A stretch of 64,000 bases of DNA, taken from contig JACKAG010000004.1 in the NCBI GenBank assembly GCA_020635195.1, positions 98,605-162,604 of the forward strand. Reading direction: 5' to 3'. The translations under genes were made by a program, and so were the position numbers. Position 1 is the stretch's first letter; each line of letters opens with the position of its first letter. Below the pieces are notes generated by a model that saw only the letters and a list, made by a program, of their open reading frames with translations, was not told where the DNA came from and ran no database searches. This DNA comes from Deltaproteobacteria bacterium (GTDB lineage Bacteria > Bdellovibrionota_B > Oligoflexia > Oligoflexales > Bog-1112). Positions 9,496-17,794 of this stretch are shown here, piece by piece.

Positions 9496-10230
9496 TTATC
9501 GGTTCAGGGTAAAGATAGCTGTTGCTGCAATCGCTGCGGTAAAGGCCCGCAGGATCTGATCTCCCATATTTGCCTGGATCAGAGGGCCAGCGCTCAGCTG
9601 TTGCAGTTCCTGAGGGCTGAAGCCTTTTTCTCCGCCAATGACAAGAGCCAGATTCTGTCTCTTGTCTTGTATCAGGCTGCGGACTGTGTCCGTATATTCC
9701 GGGACTTTTCCCGGATGCAGGTACATACCCGCTGTTGCAGCCTGATCCAGTTCTTTCAGCAGGGCTGTGATGGAGTCGTGGCAGACGAGGGTCGGTAGCC
9801 AGGCTCTCCGGCATTGTCGTGCAGAGCTTACGATCACCCGTTGCCAGCGTTGCTCTGTTTTTTCATTCAGGCGAAAACGGGGAGTACCTTCTGACAAAAA
9901 CACGTGGATTTCGTCTACTCCCAGTTCTGTAAGAGACGGGATCAGTTCATCGATGGAGCCGGGCCTGAGAGCGCCGATACAGAGAATCAGCTTCTGAGTC
10001 GGGGGGGGCTCATAATGTCTGCTGCTTTCGATGATCCACGCTTCATTCTGGCCAGCCGTCCGGATGCTTCCGCTTCCCCAGGTTCCTTTGCCATCCGAAT
10101 ATTCGGCGGCATCGCCAGATTTCATACGCAGAACACGTGTCAGATGGTGTCGTTCATCCGGGAGAATGCGCCAGCAGCCATCTTCTTCTACCGGATCTCT
10201 TTCCACCAGAAAACGGTAAAGATGCTTCAT
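9496..10230 (-). CDS. rsmE: 16S rRNA (uracil-1498-N3)-methyltransferase
   Basis: RsmE methylates U1498 of 16S rRNA with SAM and has a SPOUT knot fold. The knot region is visible: L-V-I-G-G-E-K-G-F-S-P-Q-E near residues 185-200 (usually I-G-P-E-G-G-F-S-x-x-E) and M-G-D-Q-I-L-R-A-F-T-A-A-I near 220 (usually L-G-x-R-I-L-R-x-E-T-A). The substitutions K for G and A-F-T for E-T-A in these loops are unusual, so a changed substrate cannot be excluded. The N-terminal PUA-like part includes H-H-L-T-R-V-L-R-M near residue 30. The length of 244 fits. It begins 9 bases after prmA, a common pairing. Confidence 0.9.
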   Translation of the reverse strand: MKHLYRFLVERDPVEEDGCWRILPDERHHLTRVLRMKSGDAAEYSDGKGTWGSGSIRTAGQNEAWIIESSRHYEPPPTQKLILCIGALRPGSIDELIPSLTELGVDEIHVFLSEGTPRFRLNEKTEQRWQRVIVSSARQCRRAWLPTLVCHDSITALLKELDQAATAGMYLHPGKVPEYTDTVRSLIQDKRQNLALVIGGEKGFSPQELQQLSAGPLIQANMGDQILRAFTAAIAATAIFTLNR

Positions 10231-10239
10231 CTGTTTTTC

Positions 10240-11184
10240 CTACAGCGGATTTTTTCTGAGACAGAGGCAGAGCCAGTCGTCACTGGTATTTTCTGCCACC
10301 AGTGAGAATTTTTCTGCTTCCATCAGAGCCAGCATATCTGCTCTCTGATGGCTGAGGAGTCCCGATAAAATCAGAATTCCGCCTTCTTTTACATGGATGG
10401 CCAGCTCGGAGCTGAGCCCGGAAAGGACCACAAAAAGAATATTGGCGACAACGCAGTCGTAGGGCTGAGGAGGAGCTTCTGTGCTCAGGCATCCCTGACG
10501 TATATCGAAGCTGACGTGATTTGCCTCGGCATTCTGACGACAGGCAATCACAGCATTCGGATCAATGTCACAGGCGTCCGCAGATAAGAAGCCTGACTTA
10601 AGTGCGGCGATGGTCAGAATCCCCGAACCTGCTCCCACATCCAGAAAACGCTTGTGTTCCTGCCGAAGGAGATCCGGAGGCGGAAACTGATTTTCTATCA
10701 TTTCCAGACAGAGGCGGGTGCTGGCATGTTGCCCGGTTCCAAAGGCCATACCAGGATCGATCAGGACAGGAATCCGCTCTCCTGCCGCCTCCGGTGATTC
10801 CCATGGAGGATAGACATAAAAGCGTCGGGTCGGGATCGGACGAAAGCCCTGTTTCCAGTTTTCCTGCCACATGGCTGTTTCCATGGACAGAATCTGGCAG
10901 TCGATGGCTTCTCTGAAGGATGCTTCAAGTTGTGTCATGATTTCTGTCAGATATGTCTGATCATAGCTGTAGACAGAGAGTGGAGAGCTGTCTCCTCCTG
11001 ATTCTCCATAAAAATCCCTGCTAAGATCTGGTTCTTCATGATCAATATCCAGATCATCAACGGCCCCTTCTACAAAGCTGTCCACGCCATGGGCATGCAG
11101 CCAGCTGATGAGGGCTGTTTTAGTTCCTTCTTTATCTTCCCCTCTCAGCTGAATGAGAAGTTCCCAGGTTTGTTCTGCGGCCAT
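10240..11184 (-). CDS. prmA: Ribosomal protein L11 methyltransferase
   Basis: PrmA trimethylates ribosomal protein L11. The 314-residue protein has the variable N-terminal substrate domain and then the class I SAM fold. The characteristic P-G-M-A-F-G-T-G-Q-H-A-S-T-R-L-C segment is near residue 145, D-V-G-A-G-S-G-I-L (motif I) near 180, and V-V-A-N-I-L (motif IV) near 245. It is the first gene of a minus-strand group prmA-rsmE-membrane protein. Confidence 0.94.
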   Translation of the reverse strand: MAAEQTWELLIQLRGEDKEGTKTALISWLHAHGVDSFVEGAVDDLDIDHEEPDLSRDFYGESGGDSSPLSVYSYDQTYLTEIMTQLEASFREAIDCQILSMETAMWQENWKQGFRPIPTRRFYVYPPWESPEAAGERIPVLIDPGMAFGTGQHASTRLCLEMIENQFPPPDLLRQEHKRFLDVGAGSGILTIAALKSGFLSADACDIDPNAVIACRQNAEANHVSFDIRQGCLSTEAPPQPYDCVVANILFVVLSGLSSELAIHVKEGGILILSGLLSHQRADMLALMEAEKFSLVAENTSDDWLCLCLRKNPL

Positions 11185-11343
11185 TTTTTATCAGTCTTTC
11201 TGGTCTGCTGATGCCTTAAACTCGGCGGAGAGCCTGCATCAAAGGAGTAAAAATCCATCGATCATATATGAGGTCATGGGGGGTCTGCAAGATCCTTCTT
11301 AGTGGATTTTTTATGTTCCTTTTGCTGAAAAGCCCGCCGTTTT

Positions 11344-11374
11344 TTGACCGCGTTTTTCGGCAAAAGGCTATAAT
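11344..11374 (+). promoter_or_regulatory. Candidate sigma-70-type promoter for mtnD
   Basis: TTGACC (11344-11349) and a perfect TATAAT (11369-11374) are separated by 19 bases, slightly longer than the optimum. They lie 70 bases before the mtnD ATG in the divergent prmA/mtnD intergenic region. Confidence 0.5.
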
Positions 11375-11446
11375 GAGCTCTGCTGTCTCAGAACCAGGTA
11401 CAGTGCCGGGGGAATCTTTCCGGCCAGCTCTGTAAGGTAAAACAAT

Positions 11447-11926
11447 ATGGCATTTCTGGAGTTTAAAGGACGTACACTGTCAGAGCCGGAATCCATCAGC
11501 CGGACTCTCGCGGAAGAGGGCATTTTGTATGAGTCATGGAATCTTCATCTTGCGGAGGGTTCCACAGATGCGGATGTTCTGGCCGCATACCATACAGACC
11601 TTGAGACCATAAAGAAAGACCGGGGATACAGGACAGCGGATCTGGTGTCTTTAGATCCAAAGACTCCTGACTTTTCTGGGATTTGCGAGCGTTTCGCCAG
11701 AGAGCATCATCATCTGGAGGATGAAGTACGCTTTGTTGTCGAAGGGGAGGGCGTGTTTGAAGTTCAGGCGTTGAGCGGAGATTTTTTCTTCAAAATCAGG
11801 ACAGGTCCAGGTGATCTGATTGTCATTCCGGCAGGGCGGCGGCATTTATTTTATCTGACAGATGACAGCCGTATCCGCTGTATCCGGCTTTTCCGGAATG
11901 AAGATGGCTGGAAAGCTTTCTACTGA
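11447..11926 (+). CDS. mtnD: Acireductone dioxygenase (methionine salvage)
   Basis: Acireductone dioxygenase is a metal-dependent cupin that cleaves the acireductone made during methylthioadenosine salvage. With iron it yields the methionine precursor. The 159-residue protein shows the metal-binding cluster E-H-H-H-L-E-D-E-V-R-F near residues 84-94 (the family's H-x-H-x4-E), and the distal histidine in G-R-R-H-L-F-Y near 133. The N-terminal D-x-D-V-L-x-A-Y segment is typical. No other methionine-salvage gene is seen in the window. The start is ATG with an upstream AAGG. Confidence 0.92.
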   Translation: MAFLEFKGRTLSEPESISRTLAEEGILYESWNLHLAEGSTDADVLAAYHTDLETIKKDRGYRTADLVSLDPKTPDFSGICERFAREHHHLEDEVRFVVEGEGVFEVQALSGDFFFKIRTGPGDLIVIPAGRRHLFYLTDDSRIRCIRLFRNEDGWKAFY

Positions 11927-12072
11927 TCCACTCTCTTCAGCCCCTCCGGGGAATCAGCTGATGATTTTAATCTGACGGAAGATTGACAGCAGATCTGATT
12001 CAGTTAAGAATAGGAGCTCCATTCGGGGGAGGTCTTCTGATGAAGATCCGGAAACAGAACTGTGATGACCGG

Positions 12073-12136
12073 TTATCCACAGGTTATCCACAGGTTATCC
12101 ACAGGTTATCCACAGGTTATCCACAGGTTATCCGCT
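12073..12136 (+). promoter_or_regulatory. Array of five perfect DnaA boxes (plus one degenerate) at 11-bp pitch
   Basis: TTATCCACA, the consensus high-affinity DnaA box, occurs at 12073, 12084, 12095, 12106 and 12117 in the same orientation with GG between copies. A sixth unit reads TTATCCGCT at 12128-12136. The 11-base pitch puts all boxes on about the same helix face. The array lies in the 240-base gap before the gene starting at 12167. It is inside the same open frame only because an 11-bp unit happens to stay open, so I treat it as a protein-binding site, not coding sequence. Possible roles are DnaA titration, a DnaA-controlled promoter, or part of an origin. Confidence 0.85.
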
Positions 12137-12166
12137 TGTTTAAGTCTTTGGATCAATAAAACTAAG

Positions 12167-12799
12167 ATGCAAAAATCCGTGATTGATCAAAAAAAATTTT
12201 GTGAAAAGCTTGGAAGCCTTTCACTGGCGAAATCGTTTCTTGGGCGTGAGTATCTGACCTGGCTCTGGTGGCTTGCAGAAACCAGGGGGCATGCGCTGGA
12301 AATCAGTTCTTCTGAGTCGGAGCAGACCTGGCTGGTCGATCTCTGGATTGATGACCGGATTCTGCTCCAGTCCTGGGATCTGCGGGGGCATGAAAACCTT
12401 CTGAGAGGGGGAGATCCCAGCCACAGCCCGGAAGCTGCGGCGTCTCTTTGCGATGGGAAGGTCGTTCGCGAAATCCGCCTGGGTCTGCGTGTTGCTGCTG
12501 TCGGGGATTATAGCTGCACTCTGAAATCCACAACCCTTTCTCCGTCCGGCCTTCGTCTGCCCTGCGATCATCCGGGTGCTGCCGAGCAGGAAGGGATGGA
12601 TGAGTCTGCGACGGATGCCATCATCAGTGCGCGTTTGCAGTATTGTGATATTTTTCTTGAGATCACAGATGCTCTGTTTGCCTGGTTTATGAAGGAGCGT
12701 TCTGCGGATGACTGGGAAGAACGAGGTCTGAGCCAGATCCGGAGCTGGATTGCCGGACGTGGAAAGAACAGCACAGGAGACTGGTCAGCTCTCCACTGA
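12167..12799 (+). CDS. Unknown protein downstream of the DnaA-box array
   Basis: About 210 residues, cytoplasmic by composition. The frame opens at 12062, but the first 35 codons would be translated DnaA boxes, so the ATG at 12167 (M-Q-K-S-V-I-D-Q-K-K) is preferred; its ribosome-binding site is weak. Near the N-terminus is F-L-G-R-E-Y-L-T-W-L-W-W, then a stretch with L-W-I-D-D-R-I-L-L-Q-S and L-R-G-G-D-P-S-H-S-P-E-A-A. I have a vague memory of conserved deltaproteobacterial proteins, sometimes labelled RdgC-like, with a similar F-L-G-R-E-x-L-T-W-L-W motif, but I cannot confirm this. The 3' end overlaps the convergent histidine kinase gene by 15 bases. Confidence 0.75.
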   Translation: MQKSVIDQKKFCEKLGSLSLAKSFLGREYLTWLWWLAETRGHALEISSSESEQTWLVDLWIDDRILLQSWDLRGHENLLRGGDPSHSPEAAASLCDGKVVREIRLGLRVAAVGDYSCTLKSTTLSPSGLRLPCDHPGAAEQEGMDESATDAIISARLQYCDIFLEITDALFAWFMKERSADDWEERGLSQIRSWIAGRGKNSTGDWSALH

Positions 12800-14239
12800 T
12801 GTCTGTGCTGAGTTGGGGATGCTTATGGTAAAGGTGCTCCCGCTTCCTGGCTTTGAGCGGACAGAAATCGTCCCACGGTGCAGCCGGATCAATGCCTGAG
12901 CCAGTGACAGCCCGATACCGACACCTCCGGCAGCCCGGTTCCTTGCCGTGTCTGCACGGTAAAACGGATCAAAAATATCCGGAAGGCAGTCTTCCGGAAT
13001 CCCTTCACCTCTGTCTGTGACTTCAAAGCTCAGACAGTCCGGGCCTGAATTAAAGCCAAACAGAACGACTCCGCCGGGGAAGGAGTGTTTTGCTGCATTG
13101 AACAGAATGTTTTTTAATGCCAGCGAAAGGTAGCCCTGTGAACAGCAGAGGGGGGCGGTAGAATTTCCGCTGTCGACTTCCAGTGCAACCTGATGTTTCT
13201 GAAAAACAGGCTGCACATCTTCTGCCAGCTGGCGGATAAATTCCCTGCTGTCTACGCTTTCCCAGCGCATGGCGACTGAGTTGCTTTCTGCTCTGGCCAG
13301 CAATAACAGATTTTCAATGGTTGTACTCATCCCGGCGGACTCTCTGGCAATGGTTCGCAGAGAGTTTCTGTATTCCTCCGGCGTCCTTTCCCGCTTCAGC
13401 GCCAGTTCAGCTTCGCCTCTCAGAACAGTCAGAGGGGTTCGTAGCTCATGGGAGACATCTCCGGTAAACCTCCGGAGCCGTCGGACGGCATCTTCCAGGT
13501 GATCCAGCAGCCGGTTGAAGGTCCGGGATAGTTCCTGTAGTTCATCTTTTGCCGCAGGAACCGGAAGCCGGATGTTCAGGTCATCAATTCCCATCTGACT
13601 GGCAGCTCTTGTGATCACCCGGACGGGTTTGAGGGCCCGGGCTGTCAGAATATAACCGAGCAGAACCGAGATAAAGAGGGTGGTCGGGAGAACCAGCCAG
13701 AGGACCAGAGCGGTTCCTCTTAGTGTGTCTGTTGTATGATTCAGAAAGACGCCAACCTGAACAATATCTCCGGTAAACTGATTCTTGTGCAGAACAGGCA
13801 GAGTGATCTGACGCAGGGGGGCTTTCCCGCTGAATGAAAAGGTTTCCAGGGTCAGCAGCCCCTGCTCAGCTCTTCTGATGGCGCTGAGGGTCATCGGCAG
13901 GGAGGCGACGACATTGTCTGTCTGAGACTGAATCTTGCCGGAAATACTGATGATCCTTGCGTAGGGTTTGATGAACTGTCTTTCTCCGAACGGGCTGATG
14001 GGTAAGGGGTCCTGGAAAAACTGCTCCATCATAAAATCTCTTAAACTGATATTTTCCCATGAGTAGCGGCTATCCCGGATGGACTGAGCAGACGAGATCA
14101 GGGCGGCATTGACGGAATCGTTCAGATGGTTTTCGACAACCTTATAAAGGCCGTAACCAATCCCCATATAGATGATGGCCATCCAGATCGCATGTGTGAA
14201 GGAAAGGCGAAAGCGGACAGGCATCCGTTCAGGGAGCAT
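12785..14239 (-). CDS. Sensor histidine kinase (OmpR-type two-component system)
   Basis: A membrane sensor kinase of 484 residues. The first transmembrane helix is near residues 13-33 and a periplasmic sensor region of about 130 residues follows. The second helix is near 180-205 (L-W-L-V-L-P-T-T-L-F-I-S-V-L-L-G-Y), then a HAMP domain ending near residue 260. The phosphoacceptor box is F-T-G-D-V-S-H-E-L-R-T-P-L near 270. The ATPase has an N-box (L-K-N-I-L-F-N-A-A-K-H), G1 (D-R-G-E-G-I-P) and G2 (G-G-V-G-I-G-L-S-L). It overlaps the response regulator stop by 11 bases, so the pair is one operon. The signal is unknown; the layout resembles metal- or envelope-stress sensors. Confidence 0.93.
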   Translation of the reverse strand: MLPERMPVRFRLSFTHAIWMAIIYMGIGYGLYKVVENHLNDSVNAALISSAQSIRDSRYSWENISLRDFMMEQFFQDPLPISPFGERQFIKPYARIISISGKIQSQTDNVVASLPMTLSAIRRAEQGLLTLETFSFSGKAPLRQITLPVLHKNQFTGDIVQVGVFLNHTTDTLRGTALVLWLVLPTTLFISVLLGYILTARALKPVRVITRAASQMGIDDLNIRLPVPAAKDELQELSRTFNRLLDHLEDAVRRLRRFTGDVSHELRTPLTVLRGEAELALKRERTPEEYRNSLRTIARESAGMSTTIENLLLLARAESNSVAMRWESVDSREFIRQLAEDVQPVFQKHQVALEVDSGNSTAPLCCSQGYLSLALKNILFNAAKHSFPGGVVLFGFNSGPDCLSFEVTDRGEGIPEDCLPDIFDPFYRADTARNRAAGGVGIGLSLAQALIRLHRGTISVRSKPGSGSTFTISIPNSAQTSVES

Positions 14240-14966
14240 CGGGCGTTTGTCCTTTCCCGGGACTCTGTGCCCCCTCTTTTATAAGGGGCAGCAGTTCTGT
14301 GTCCAGCATGTAGCCATGTCCGCGAACCGTTCTGATCAGGGGCAGCCCGCCGGTGACTTTGCTGATCTTGTTTCTGAGGTAACCTACATAGACATCAACC
14401 ACATTTGAACTGGGTTCAAAGTTGATATCCCAGACATGTTCTGAGAGCTCTGTTCTGCTCAGAACAGAGCCGGCATTCCGGACAAAGTATTCGAAGAGAG
14501 CATATTCTTTGCTTGTGAGATCAAGCCGTTCGTGATCAATCCGGACTTCTTTTCTGGCCGGGTTGATATGAATGGGGCCTGCTTCCAGTGGCGCAGGGGA
14601 GGTGGACTGTTTTCTTCTGAACAGCGCCCGTATTCTGGCCATCAGTTCGTCAAGGCTGAAGGGTTTGGTGAGATAGTCATCCGCTCCTGTGTCGAGCCCC
14701 TGCACCAGGTCATCTTTGGCATCTCTGGCCGTCAGGATCATGACCGGGCTTGTCATCCCTCCGCTCCGCAGATCTCGGAGCACGGCGATGCCGTCTTTAC
14801 GCGGAAGCATAAGATCCAGGATGATCAGATCATAGGGGTTTTCAAAGGCCATCCACTCGGCTTCCTGGCCATCTGCGGCATGGTCCACTGCATAAGACTC
14901 TTCTCTCAGGCATCTGATCAGCAAATCTGCCAGAGGGCCGTCGTCTTCTGCTATTAAAATTCTCAT
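14229..14966 (-). CDS. OmpR/PhoB-family response regulator
   Basis: A two-domain transcription regulator. The ATG at 14966 (M-R-I-L-I-A-E-D-D) is chosen over the longer frame because GGAG lies six bases upstream and the receiver domain begins exactly there. The receiver has the acidic pair E-D-D, the phosphorylated aspartate in I-L-D-L-M-L-P, the threonine in L-T-A-R-D and the lysine in L-T-K-P-F. The C-terminal winged helix includes L-T-S-K-E-Y-A-L-F-E-Y and R-T-V-R-G-H-G-Y-M. It is translated just ahead of the kinase. Confidence 0.94.
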   Translation of the reverse strand: MRILIAEDDGPLADLLIRCLREESYAVDHAADGQEAEWMAFENPYDLIILDLMLPRKDGIAVLRDLRSGGMTSPVMILTARDAKDDLVQGLDTGADDYLTKPFSLDELMARIRALFRRKQSTSPAPLEAGPIHINPARKEVRIDHERLDLTSKEYALFEYFVRNAGSVLSRTELSEHVWDINFEPSSNVVDVYVGYLRNKISKVTGGLPLIRTVRGHGYMLDTELLPLIKEGAQSPGKGQTPDAP

Positions 14967-15138
14967 AAATCGCTCCGTCAGACTGTGCTCCGGAGGTCTC
15001 TTTTCCCGCTGCAAAGAAAGCCCCGAGTCTCATGTATAGCTATAGCATTCTTATGATGAGAAGCGTGTAAGTCTGCCCCCGCTGCTGTCAGAGTCAGAAC
15101 TCCGCCGTGTAATTTTCTGTGGAAGAAGACCTTTTGCC

Positions 15139-15167
15139 TTGACCTGGAAAGCTCCAGCCTTTATAAG
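15139..15167 (+). promoter_or_regulatory. Promoter of the initiator tRNA gene
   Basis: TTGACC (15139-15144), a 17-base spacer and TATAAG (15162-15167), ending 12 bases before the tRNA. Spacing and position are ideal for a sigma-70-type promoter. Confidence 0.75.
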
Positions 15168-15179
15168 GGTTCTGACTGA

Positions 15180-15256
15180 CGCGGGGTGGAGAAGTCTGGT
15201 ATCTCGTCGGGCTCATAACCCGAAGATCGGCGGTTCGAATCCGTCCCCCGCTACCA
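15180..15256 (+). tRNA. Initiator tRNA-fMet (anticodon CAU)
   Basis: A 77-base cloverleaf with encoded CCA. The anticodon loop is CTCATAA. Initiator identity is shown by the three G-C pairs in the anticodon stem (GGG/CCC) and by the lack of a Watson-Crick pair at position 1-72 (C1 opposite U72; most bacterial initiators have C-A). The T arm has GTTCGAATC. It stands alone between the two-component operon and hsp20. Confidence 0.97.
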
Positions 15257-15318
15257 AACTTCATTAAAGAACATCAGATACTTCAGAAAATATCCCATAA
15301 CAAGACAACAGATCCCTT

Positions 15319-15780
15319 TCAGTTTTCAGATCCTGAGAAAGATCCATCACTGATATTAATTTTCCGTGCTTTGCTTTCCTTTCTTTTTGGCAGAAGGATA
15401 TTCAGTATCCCGTTGTCAAAACTGGCATCGATGGCTTCTGTTTCAACATCCGGAATCCGGAAAGAACGACGGAAATTCCGCGCAGTCCTTTCCTGAAGGT
15501 GATACCTTCTGGTCTGTTCTTCCTTCCTGTCATTTTCGACTTCAGGACTCTTTTGTTTGCCGGATACGGTCAGTATGTCATCATCATAGCGGATATCCAG
15601 CTCGGATTTGTCAAAGCCCGGAGCTTCGACAGAAACCAGGAAGCTGCCGTTGTTTTCTGAGATATCCGTCAGTGCATTCTGACTGGCGGCAGAAAACGTG
15701 ACAGAAGGCCGGACAGCGTGGCTGAGGAAGTCATCGGCCAGGGAAAAAGGGTTTTTGCTGTATACTCTTAAAGGTCTCAT
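15319..15780 (-). CDS. Small heat shock protein, Hsp20/alpha-crystallin family
   Basis: An ATP-independent holdase chaperone of 153 residues, about the usual size. The alpha-crystallin domain spans about residues 45-140: V-S-V-E-A-P-G-F-D-K-S-E-L-D-I near 50, then an R-R-Y-H-L-Q-E-R segment. The family signature A-S-F-D-N-G-I-L-N-I-L-L-P-K is near 122. The conserved C-terminal I-x-I is present as K-I-N-I. A GGAGGA ribosome-binding site precedes the ATG. I see no CIRCE-type inverted repeat upstream, so heat control, if any, is by another route. Confidence 0.93.
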   Translation of the reverse strand: MRPLRVYSKNPFSLADDFLSHAVRPSVTFSAASQNALTDISENNGSFLVSVEAPGFDKSELDIRYDDDILTVSGKQKSPEVENDRKEEQTRRYHLQERTARNFRRSFRIPDVETEAIDASFDNGILNILLPKRKESKARKINISDGSFSGSEN

Positions 15781-15930
15781 ATTTCAATCCTCCGTTTTTA
15801 TTTTATTTTTTATCATCTTTGTTCTGTGAAGGGGTGGATCTGCCTCCCCACAACAAAAACGTAAGGTCCCCGGGAAGGCTGTCAAGGCCCTGCCCGCAGA
15901 AGCTGTGCAGCGGATTGTTTTGCTTTGTTT

Positions 15931-16548
15931 TTATCTGTGATCGTGATGAGTATGCGTGTCTTTGTGCTGGTCAAAGGCGATATGAAGCAGAGATCCGGCC
16001 ACCAGTGCCTGGAAATAATGCACTCCGCCAAAGGAGGCGGGCAGATGACTCAGATACTGGCCGATCCCATAGCCCACAATGGTGGACAGGCCGAGAATGA
16101 CAAGAATGAGCACAGCCAGTCTTTTATGTCCGGAGGGGGCAAAGATGCTCCAGATGAGAATAGCCGCCGGGAGCCGGTGCAGCAGGACAGCCCAGCCCAG
16201 GAGTTCACTCCTTCCGTCTGCCATGGCAAGTGCGGTTCCGTCCATGATGCCGTGGACTGCAAGTCCGCTGACGGCAAGGAGCAGGGTCAGCCGGTGAATC
16301 AGAGAAGCCTCTGAGGACCAGAGACGTTCCAGACTGCTGGGGATGAACATGCCGAGAAAGGCGAGGACACTTGCTTTTATGCCTATAATCCTGATACTTT
16401 CCGGAAGCAGGTGCAGGACAACAAGTGATGTCACCAGCAGAATCAGGACTCTGTTGGCATATTTCCAGGTTTTCTGAAACGTAAGGCTGAGCCGGTAGAC
16501 AGCAGGTGCGATTGCCAGCATCAGCAGGCTGATGATCAGAGATGTCAT
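15931..16548 (-). CDS. ZIP-like metal permease with histidine-rich tail
   Basis: A 205-residue membrane protein with about seven hydrophobic helices. Three features recall ZIP zinc/iron transporters: V-L-H-L-L-P-E-S near residue 44, H-G-I-M-D-G-T-A-L-A near 97 (like the ZIP H-N-x-x-D-G metal site), and L-L-H-R-L-P-A-A near 120 (like H-E-I-P-E but with R and A at key places). The C-terminus is D-Q-H-K-D-T-H-T-H-H-D-H-R, a likely metal-binding tail. It is shorter than most ZIPs and the altered third motif leaves transport activity uncertain. Its start lies 46 bases from the divergent aminotransferase gene. Confidence 0.7.
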   Translation of the reverse strand: MTSLIISLLMLAIAPAVYRLSLTFQKTWKYANRVLILLVTSLVVLHLLPESIRIIGIKASVLAFLGMFIPSSLERLWSSEASLIHRLTLLLAVSGLAVHGIMDGTALAMADGRSELLGWAVLLHRLPAAILIWSIFAPSGHKRLAVLILVILGLSTIVGYGIGQYLSHLPASFGGVHYFQALVAGSLLHIAFDQHKDTHTHHDHR

Positions 16549-16594
16549 TGCTTTGTATGTCCGCTTATTCAGTGATTCTTTCAGGAAAGAGCAT

Positions 16595-17788
16595 ATGATC
16601 TTTCATCGCCCAGAAACAGAAAAAAGACTCTTTTGTCCGGGGCCGACCCCTGTTCCTCTGAAGGCCCGCTTTGCAGCAATCCACACCAGCCCCTACCACA
16701 GAACGGATGAGTTTTACAGAGTCTTTATTAACTGCTCAGAAATACTTGGGAAATTTCTGGATGCAGAACACGCTCCTTTGATTCTGAATGGCTCAGGAAC
16801 TGCTGCAATGGAGGCAGCTGTCGTTAATTTTACGGAAGCCGGGGACAGGGTTCTGGTTCTGAACTGCGGAAAGTTCGGGGAAAGGTGGCAGGAACTGGTT
16901 TCGGCCTTTGGCTGTGAGCCTGTTATCTGTGCGGCTCCCTGGGGGAAGAGGCCGGAGATAGAGGAGATCCGGCAGCTGATGAAGGCCTCACCCGGAATCA
17001 GGGCGGTGTTTTTGCAGGGTACGGAAACCTCCACAGCCGTCAGGTTCCCGGTCCGTGAGATTGCCGCTATGCTGCGCCAGGACTTTCCGGAAGCCCTGCT
17101 GATTGTGGATGCGGTCTCCTCCTTCGGAGCTGAGGAGATCCGGCTGAAAGAATGGGGTCTTGATGTCGTTGTGGCCTGTAGTCAGAAAGCACTTGGGATA
17201 CCGCCCGGGCTGAGTTTTCTGGCGATGTCGGAGCGGGCCAGGAGACGTTTTTCGGGCCGCCCCCGATTTTATTTTGATCTCAGGAAGGAGGCGGAGGTTC
17301 AGCGGGAGGGGCAGTCGGCCTTTACTCCGGCGATCAGTCTGATCCTGGCTCTTGAGTCTGTACTGGAGTCCTGGCAGCAGCAGGGCTTTTCTGCTGTGCT
17401 GGAGCGTGCGGCAACACTGGCCGTAGCTGTCCGGCTTGGTCTGAAGGCGATGGGGCTGGAGCTCCTTGCAGAACAGTCTCCGTCGGATGCTCTGACTGCG
17501 GCATATTTTCCACCAGGATCGGACGGAAAAGCTCTGATCAGAGAGCTTCGGGAACGCTACGGAATGGTCTTTGCCGGAGGTCAGGGACAGCTGGCGGGCA
17601 GGATTGTGCGGATCGCTCATTTTGGCGGGGCTGATCCGGCAGATCTGGCTGCGGGTCTTCTGGCTCTTGAGTATGCACTGTTTCCGGATCGTTTCCCTTC
17701 AGACGGGGCACGGGGGGCAGCAGCTTTCTGGGCCGCCTGTTATCCGCTGCGATCCGGGGAGGCGGACTCCGCGGAAACGCGGCGTTGA
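16595..17788 (+). CDS. Class V aminotransferase (alanine-glyoxylate / serine-pyruvate type)
   Basis: A PLP-dependent enzyme of the family that includes serine-glyoxylate and alanine-glyoxylate transaminases. The ATG at 16595 is chosen for its AGGAAAGA ribosome-binding site; the frame opens earlier. Visible are P-G-P-T-P-V-P near residue 17, the cofactor-cradling G-S-G-T-A-A-M-E near 66, V-D-A-V-S-S-F-G near 170 (aspartate to the PLP nitrogen) and the Schiff-base lysine in S-Q-K-A-L-G near 196. The last roughly 20 codons, from about 17725, match the spacer DNA repeated between the lipoprotein genes that follow, so this gene's 3' end belongs to the duplicated unit and may have been remodelled by it. 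Confidence 0.9.
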   Translation: MIFHRPETEKRLFCPGPTPVPLKARFAAIHTSPYHRTDEFYRVFINCSEILGKFLDAEHAPLILNGSGTAAMEAAVVNFTEAGDRVLVLNCGKFGERWQELVSAFGCEPVICAAPWGKRPEIEEIRQLMKASPGIRAVFLQGTETSTAVRFPVREIAAMLRQDFPEALLIVDAVSSFGAEEIRLKEWGLDVVVACSQKALGIPPGLSFLAMSERARRRFSGRPRFYFDLRKEAEVQREGQSAFTPAISLILALESVLESWQQQGFSAVLERAATLAVAVRLGLKAMGLELLAEQSPSDALTAAYFPPGSDGKALIRELRERYGMVFAGGQGQLAGRIVRIAHFGGADPADLAAGLLALEYALFPDRFPSDGARGAAAFWAACYPLRSGEADSAETRR

Positions 17789-17794
17789 GTGGGT

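Noticed and set aside
12062..12166. Longer N-terminus of the gene after the DnaA boxes (35 extra residues)
   Set aside because: Those codons are the translated 11-bp repeat; the unit simply leaves this frame open. An ATG at 12167 lies right after it.
12000..12210. Chromosomal origin oriC
   Set aside because: The boxes alone are not enough: no dnaA, dnaN, gidA, parAB or rpmH nearby, and no convincing AT-rich unwinding element. Kept only as a possibility.
15781..15930. CIRCE heat-shock operator before hsp20
   Set aside because: The TTAGCACTC inverted repeat is not present.
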